64,000 nt of DNA from Anadara kagoshimensis (taxonomy: Eukaryota; Mollusca; Bivalvia; Arcoida; Arcidae): assembly GCA_021292105.1 (NCBI GenBank), contig CM037866.1, forward strand, positions 6,532,163 to 6,596,162, read 5' to 3'. Positions 61,201 through 64,000 of this stretch are shown here, piece after piece. Below the pieces are notes generated by a model, which had not been told where the DNA came from, did not search any database, and saw only the letters and a list, made by a program, of their open reading frames with translations. The translations under genes were made by a program, and so were the position numbers. Within the stretch, counting starts at the first letter, position 1, and each line of letters opens with the position of its first letter.

Positions 61201-64000
61201 AATTAAGTTAAACATTCCTAATTTTATTACTACCATTGTGTATTTTACATTTGTAATTGCAGACAGCTGAAATAAGGCAGTCTTTAAATCATTGTAAACA
61301 CTAAATTTAAACCACATTTATCTAACGAAATATTATATTTCAACTTACAAGTCACATATATCTGATGGCTTTTGCTGATCACATTTATATCACTTTCTGG
61401 ATTTCTTGCTATACATGTGTAATTTCCACTATCAGTTCTGGAAACATCCGTTAAATTAAGTATGTTAGAAACAGGAAGTGAGAGTTCCTCTGTATTTTTC
61501 CACCAACTGATGTTACAGTCTGGGTTACACTCAGCAGTGCAGTTTATTGTTAAGGAGGAATGTTCATCTAAAACTGAAATGGGTTCCAGTTCCGGTGCAA
61601 ACAATAATTCTGTAGGTCCATCTTGAATATAAAAATAAGACATATAAAAAGACAGGTTTACAATTTCTAAAAAGGAACAACCAAAGACTTTATTTTCCCC
61701 AAATTAATTTAATCTGTCTTTCGTATCTAAACTGTTTGCTTAGTAAATGATTTTATTTAAAAACCCTGTTAGCAAATTTTTTCACACCAAAACCTTCAAT
61801 TCCAAAAGGTGTGTAGTAGTTTTGTTTTTCTTATTCCGAATTAAAATTCAATTTATTTAAAGAGTTAAACGATTTCATTTAAAACTAAAAACACTATGCC
61901 AAATCAAAATGTTCCTTAAAACCCGATATTACGATATTATAATCCAGTATAAAAAGCAAACGCATAAACAATATGAGCCTGTAATTTAATAAATTGTTGA
62001 TATTAAAAGAATTCTTGTTTTAATGATACTGAAAAAGTACAAATGGAACGTTGAATAATTTCATAAAACTTGATTATTTATAACATCAGGCAAGTTTAGG
62101 AAATAAATATATTTCAAAACATTTTTCGGAGGTCATTTTAGTTGATAGTAAATTCCTATTATAATAATCTAGATTTTAAAAAATAACATAGCACTACTGA
62201 TGAGAAATTGTATTCTAAAACGGCCGTCTAGTGCTGTATATATAAAATTGGTAATGGAAAGTTAGATAATTTGATAAAATTGTTACCTAATTATTTATAA
62301 CAAGTTTAAGAAATAAATATATTTCAAAAACATTTTTCGGAGGCTATTTTTAGTTGATAGAAAATTCCAATTTATAATTATCAAGATTTAAAAAAATAAT
62401 AGTTATTAAACGGTAAATTAACAAAACCACAGAAAGTATACTATTTTGTAGTTTTGCTAGATTTTTTGTTCGTTTTTGAACTTTTAAGAACAGCATGTCG
62501 CGTTTATTAACGTTTTAATACAAAACATTGACTGTTTCTCGTTTTAATCAACCCAAAGGTTTTGAAATACTGAGAATTGCAATTATGTACCATTTATTAA
62601 AGCTTTAATACACAGTATTGTCTCTTAGTAGTTTTATGGTAGTTAAAATAATGTTGATAAGTATAGAATCTCTTTTCCACCATCAAAGTGAAAATTGAAA
62701 AAAGGCCTTGCTGTGTGAGTAGTCTAACAGCGTGCTTGCAGATCACAAAGCCTCTCTCCTAATTGGTTCGAATCTCACTCGGTACAAATCCATTTCTCAT
62801 GAAGTTGATAAAAGTTGGTGGTCACTGGTTTATTTCTCCAATCTCAGCCTCGGTATAAGAGACAAATAACGGATTCCTTTATTCTAAGTACTAGACAAAA
62901 TTTTTCACAGTTAAAAAAAAAATTACAAACTGACTTGCTATACTATCAAGATGGATATATAATAAGCTGCAATGACTAATTTGATAAAATCAGAAATACA
63001 TATACCTATCCATTAAATTACAGAAAAAGTTATTGGTGTATGAATAATTTTGTGCCAAAATTGGTCATGGAATTAATCAGTGGTACTTTAAAAACAATAA
63101 TATTTATGAAGAATATATTAATAAAAAGCAAAACAAAGTTCTATGTCTAAATGTCTAAATCCTTAAGTAGAGTAAAAACTTTTAAACTTAGAAATTATGA
63201 TAAACACCAGTGAAGTCACGATGACTGCTGTTGAAGAGTAACCATTCCCTATCTAGCTAGCTGCACCCACGAAATATGGATTTAAATTGATAATAGAAGG
63301 AACGTGAAATTATTTGACGTCAACTTGATTTTTAACACAAAACTCTTCTGAAAATTCAATATTTCTTATATATTATAAACTTTATGACAAACGTGATGAC
63401 CATTTGTTTTCCAATCAATACGCTATGGTAGAGCATGTTCCAACTACGGTAATTTTGTACAACGATGTAGGCTGCTTACAAATAAATGGATGACTCATGG
63501 ATATTGCAAGCCTAGACTTATCAAGGCCCCCAAAAAGTTTTATGGTCGTCATCACAGTATTGTTGATAAGTTTGATGTCTCTGCCCTGGATATATTTGAC
63601 GTCTCATAGTTCCATGTTCCTTTTACACAGTTTTGATTACACACGTGGCGGGTGTAGCTAGCTAAACAGGAGGTGCTTACCCTTCGTAGCACCCGGACTC
63701 ACTTCCCTGGTGGAAGTTCACGTGTATAACCTAAGTTGTCAGTTTCAAAGTTTTTACTTTGCTTCTGGATTGTTATTTGGACATGGATTAGTATGTTTTG
63801 TTTTTGATTAATACTCACAATAAACGTCAACAGAAAAATTAAATTGCCTTTCAGATTTTACTTCCTCCAAACAATAATTTCCAATATCCCTCCTGGATAA
63901 ATTCCAAAAACACAAAAGTAAAGAATTGTTTACAAAAGAAGCATTTAAATTAAATGTTCCATTGATTTCTTCAAAATAGTCAGAATTAATTATATTCCAT
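52198..64000 (-). CDS. IgSF gene B: receptor with Ig domains, one TM helix and a tyrosine-motif tail (5' end outside)
   Basis: Exons in gene order are >64000-63819, 61621-61349, 60832-60563, 59757-about 59450, 58882-58772 (TM), 58205-58190, 57545-57520, 57286-57265, 56852-56839, 56257-56242, 55271-55207, 55095-55062, 54529-54456, 53919-53889, 53362-53283 and 52318-52233. Except for the end of the fourth Ig exon, every junction has GT/AG borders and continues the reading frame, which is strong evidence for the chain. The product is a type I membrane receptor. Its tail of about 125 residues has tyrosines in YSVR, YEDL, YEEM, YLVI and YIKM contexts, suggesting regulation by phosphorylation and SH2 binding. 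It is a paralogue of gene A. The ligand is unknown; an immune or cell-recognition role is inferred from type only. Confidence 0.75.
52233..52318 (-). CDS. Gene B terminal coding exon
   Basis: The acceptor (TTATATTGTAG) enters in phase 1. The product DLQAEVKNETDFKHKEQRES and a highly charged end (CEREEKSK) run to a TGA at 52233-52235. Confidence 0.65.
52604..52647 (+). ncRNA. Hammerhead ribozyme copy, one core change
   Basis: GCATTA/TAGTGC form stem I with a T-G wobble. CTGATGA is intact, and stem II (GGAAT-TGT-ATTCC) is perfect with five pairs. The GAAA box reads GATA. Stem III ACGGCCGT and the cleavage triplet GTC are intact. The change hits a conserved core A, so cleavage is probably weak or lost. 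The flanks (ACTCCCTCATACAAAGTATT upstream, GGTATAATATGTAA downstream) match the 29040-29293 element. Confidence 0.75.
53177..53222 (-). ncRNA. Hammerhead relic in a gene B intron
   Basis: AGCACTA, CTGCTGA, GGAATTGTATCC, GAAA and TAAGTGCT keep the layout. The core has a changed base and the cleavage triplet is lost, so it is inactive. It lies 60 bases downstream of the 53283-53362 exon. Confidence 0.6.
53283..53362 (-). CDS. Gene B tail exon with YIKM motif
   Basis: An 80-nt exon, phase 2 in and phase 1 out, between TTTTATCAAG and GTAAAA. The product is acidic and serine-rich (QSEDSCKENDSIEDE) and ends EEGYIKMN. YxxM in an acidic context is the consensus for the SH2 domains of PI3-kinase p85. 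Confidence 0.65.
53537..53727 (-). repeat. PLE 3' terminal sequence in a gene B intron
   Basis: AACATACTTATCCATG, GAATCACAATCCAGATGC and CTTAGCTAGCTTCACCC are diagnostic. The CATGTTC phrase is duplicated. Confidence 0.75.
53889..53919 (-). CDS. Gene B tail exon (31 nt)
   Basis: Acceptor GTTCTTTAG, donor GTAAAT, phase 1 in and phase 2 out. Encodes GMKRTEDLPD. Confidence 0.55.
54456..54529 (-). CDS. Gene B tail exon with GYLVI motif
   Basis: A 74-nt exon with acceptor ATACTTTCAG and donor GTAAGT, phase 2 in and phase 1 out. It encodes KPESDETEINCNITRSSDG followed by YLVIT. YxxI is an ITIM-like SH2 docking context, although the residue two before Tyr is Asp rather than the consensus hydrophobic or Ser. 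Confidence 0.65.
54740..54960 (-). repeat. Possible tRNA-derived SINE
   Basis: On the minus strand a B-box-like GGTTCAAGTTCC follows a GC-rich head (GGGCGCACTTACGG) at about the right distance. The A box is weak, so the assignment is tentative. Confidence 0.25.
55062..55095 (-). CDS. Gene B tail exon (34 nt)
   Basis: Acceptor TTTATTTTTCAG, donor GTAAAT, phase 1 in and phase 2 out. Encodes DLNEENGQVHD. Confidence 0.6.
55207..55271 (-). CDS. Gene B tail exon with an ITAM-like tyrosine pair
   Basis: A 65-nt exon with acceptor CCATCTTTTCAG and donor GTACTT, phase 2 in and phase 1 out. It encodes SYEDLSITADNTSYEEMNPT. Two tyrosine motifs, YEDL and YEEM, are separated by eight residues, close to the ITAM rule YxxL/I-x(6-8)-YxxL/I with Met in the last place. 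YEEM also fits PI3-kinase SH2 binding. This exon is the strongest hint of signalling function in the tail. Confidence 0.7.
56242..58205 (-). CDS. Gene B: five consecutive microexons
   Basis: Exons of 16 nt (58190-58205), 26 nt (57520-57545), 22 nt (57265-57286), 14 nt (56839-56852) and 16 nt (56242-56257). Each has an acceptor ending in CAG and a donor GTAAGT, GTAAGA or GTGAGT. Joined in order the phases agree at each junction and give ESRARS, YSVRCVNT, EIGVEAA, GIREI and ELRATE without a stop. Each is too short to be found as an ORF. Because the sizes are mostly not multiples of three, skipping single ones would shift the frame, while some pairs restore it. Confidence 0.6.
58545..58703 (+). 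repeat. PLE 3' terminal sequence
   Basis: Plus-strand copy in the intron after the gene B transmembrane exon, with GGAAGTTCACGTGTC and GATTGTGATTCGGACATGGA. Confidence 0.8.
58772..58882 (-). CDS. Gene B transmembrane exon
   Basis: A 111-nt phase 1-1 exon between an acceptor (TTTTGTCATTTCAG) and a donor (GTAATT). It encodes IGYQIIIGITLSLLVLLVIS followed by IVIYQLVKRRRRNSRK: one hydrophobic helix of about 22 residues and a strong basic stop-transfer. Because it is phase 1-1, the Ig exons can be joined to it in any number without losing frame. Confidence 0.85.
59203..59440 (-). repeat. PLE 3' end abutting the fourth Ig exon of gene B
   Basis: AACAAACATATCAATC, AAACTCGCAAATAAAGTTAAACACACG and TCTCCTGTTTAGCC identify a diverged copy. 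It lies directly at the 3' end of the Ig-type exon, where the domain's last strands should be, and parallels the copy at 122-232 beside gene A. Confidence 0.65.
59450..59757 (-). CDS. Gene B, Ig-type domain 4, probably truncated at its 3' end
   Basis: The acceptor (TTTGTTGAAG) opens in phase 1 with CKPRFVGENTGYTIVKKMKA, then ESDFRWYSVIIGNSLGSVAI. Like its gene A counterpart it lacks the Ig cysteine pair. The frame ends at NSNFGKF and no convincing donor is visible before PLE sequence begins, so the exon's end seems lost. The Ig domain 3 exon can be spliced directly to the transmembrane exon in frame, so the gene may work without this domain. Confidence 0.6.
59825..60053 (-). repeat. PLE 3' end, decayed
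   Basis: GGGAAGTGAGG, GTAAGCACCTCCTATTAAGC and CCACGTGTGAAATTAAAC are recognisable. Confidence 0.6.
60176..60420 (-). repeat. PLE 3' terminal sequence, well preserved
   Basis: Near-consensus copy in the gene B intron between Ig domains 3 and 4, with AACATACTAATCCATGTCCG and CCTCCTGTTTAGCTAGCTAC. Confidence 0.85.
60478..60525 (+). ncRNA. Hammerhead relic beside a gene B splice donor
   Basis: AGCAGTA, CTGATCA, GTAATTTTAATT, CAAC, TTCATC and TAGTGCTGC keep the order, but the core is changed in several places. The family tail runs to within a few bases of the donor of the Ig domain 3 exon (60557-60562). Confidence 0.55.
60563..60832 (-). CDS. Gene B, Ig domain 3
   Basis: A 270-nt phase 1-1 exon with acceptor ATATTATTGTAG and donor GTAAGT. 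Ig signature: NILCNVDSYPPSNISWSKDN and NDTGIYECVAYNGVG, ending RSIRLDVL. Same length and layout as gene A 903-1172. Confidence 0.88.
61349..61621 (-). CDS. Gene B, Ig domain 2
   Basis: A 273-nt phase 1-1 exon with acceptor TTATATTCAAG and donor GTAAGT. Signature: TINCTAECNPDCNISWWKN and SRTDSGNYTCIARNPESD. Same length and pattern as gene A 1876-2148. Confidence 0.88.
62190..62235 (+). ncRNA. Hammerhead relic with perfect stem I
   Basis: AGCACTA and TAGTGCT pair fully and CTGATGA is intact. Stem II (GAAATTGTATTCT) is weakened and GAAA reads AAAA, changing the catalytic G. CGGCCGTC is intact. It is predicted to be inactive. Confidence 0.7.
62705..62850 (+). repeat. tRNA-derived SINE candidate
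   Basis: A tRNA-like head with GTGTGAGTAGTCTAACAGCG (A-box region) and GGTTCGAATCTCACTCGG (B box) is followed by a tail with GTTGGTGGTCACTGGTTTAT. It cannot fold as a normal tRNA with a paired acceptor stem. A polymerase III-type SINE is the best explanation. Confidence 0.45.
63127..63345 (-). repeat. PLE 3' end, decayed
   Basis: AACACCAGTGAAGTCACGATGACTG and CCTATCTAGCTAGCTGCACCC preserve the order of the terminal sequence. Confidence 0.6.
63378..63812 (+). repeat. PLE 3' end, well preserved, touching a gene B splice donor
   Basis: It carries the end of the RT coding part (DNA for LYDKRDD, then ACNYGNFVQRCRLLTNKW) and the whole terminal sequence to GTATGTTTTGTTTTTGATTA. The donor of the Ig domain 1 exon (63813-63818) follows immediately. 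Confidence 0.85.
63819..64000 (-). CDS. Gene B, Ig domain 1 (partial, continues beyond window)
   Basis: It ends in a donor GTGAGT, phase 1. The visible part reads INSDYFEEINGTFNLNASF, then LLLCFWNLSRRDIGNYCLEE and FNFSVDVY. The F-strand RRDIGNYC is present, as in a V- or I-type Ig domain. The 5' end and the signal peptide lie outside. Confidence 0.75.

Larger units (their letters stand above)
61622..63126. other. Gene B intron: hammerhead relic, SINE-like piece, duplicated AT-rich phrases
   Basis: AAATAAATATATTTCAAAA(A)CATTTTTCGGAGG occurs at about 62101 and again at 62311, on both sides of the hammerhead relic at 62190. This suggests a duplicated or target-flanked insertion. The rest is AT-rich without recognisable content, apart from the SINE-like piece at 62705. 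Confidence 0.4.

Overview
The window looks like nuclear DNA of a lophotrochozoan animal, most likely a bivalve mollusc. It is AT-rich, has long introns with GT-AG borders, carries immunoglobulin-superfamily (IgSF) genes with one domain per exon, and is crowded with Penelope-like retroelement (PLE) ends. The organism is inferred from gene structure and repeat content, not from a search.

Three IgSF receptor-type genes can be assembled by eye from splice sites and intron phase. Gene A (minus strand, about 238-4398) has a signal-peptide exon and four Ig-type exons, and runs off the left edge. Gene C (plus strand, about 5460-28753) starts head-to-head with gene A. It has one damaged Ig exon, a cysteine-rich region split over two exons, a transmembrane exon and at least one tail exon. 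Gene B (minus strand, 52198 to beyond 64000) is a paralogue of gene A. It shows four Ig-type exons, a transmembrane exon, a run of very short tail exons that stay in frame, tyrosine motifs including an ITAM-like pair, a stop codon and a polyadenylation signal.

A young Ty3/Gypsy LTR element (9013-23433, about 14.4 kb) lies in an intron of gene C. It has two nearly identical 1,888-bp LTRs, a 4-bp target duplication, a tRNA-Leu-type primer site, gag, a pol region with a few breaks, and an unusual 3' accessory region that encodes C2H2 zinc fingers.

The 24-52 kb region is a repeat graveyard. It holds a Tc1/mariner copy with terminal inverted repeats, more than a dozen PLE ends, one PLE reverse-transcriptase copy (31-33 kb), a separate GIY-YIG endonuclease relic (45 kb), a LINE endonuclease relic (46.6 kb), an ISL2EU-like transposase relic (34-35 kb), and a DIRS-like fossil (50-51 kb) with a PLE inserted in it.

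The most striking non-coding signal is a dispersed short element that carries a minimal type I hammerhead ribozyme. One copy (29068-29113, minus) keeps every conserved core base and both long stems. At least six more copies are decayed. This matches what is known of PLE-associated hammerheads and animal retrozymes.
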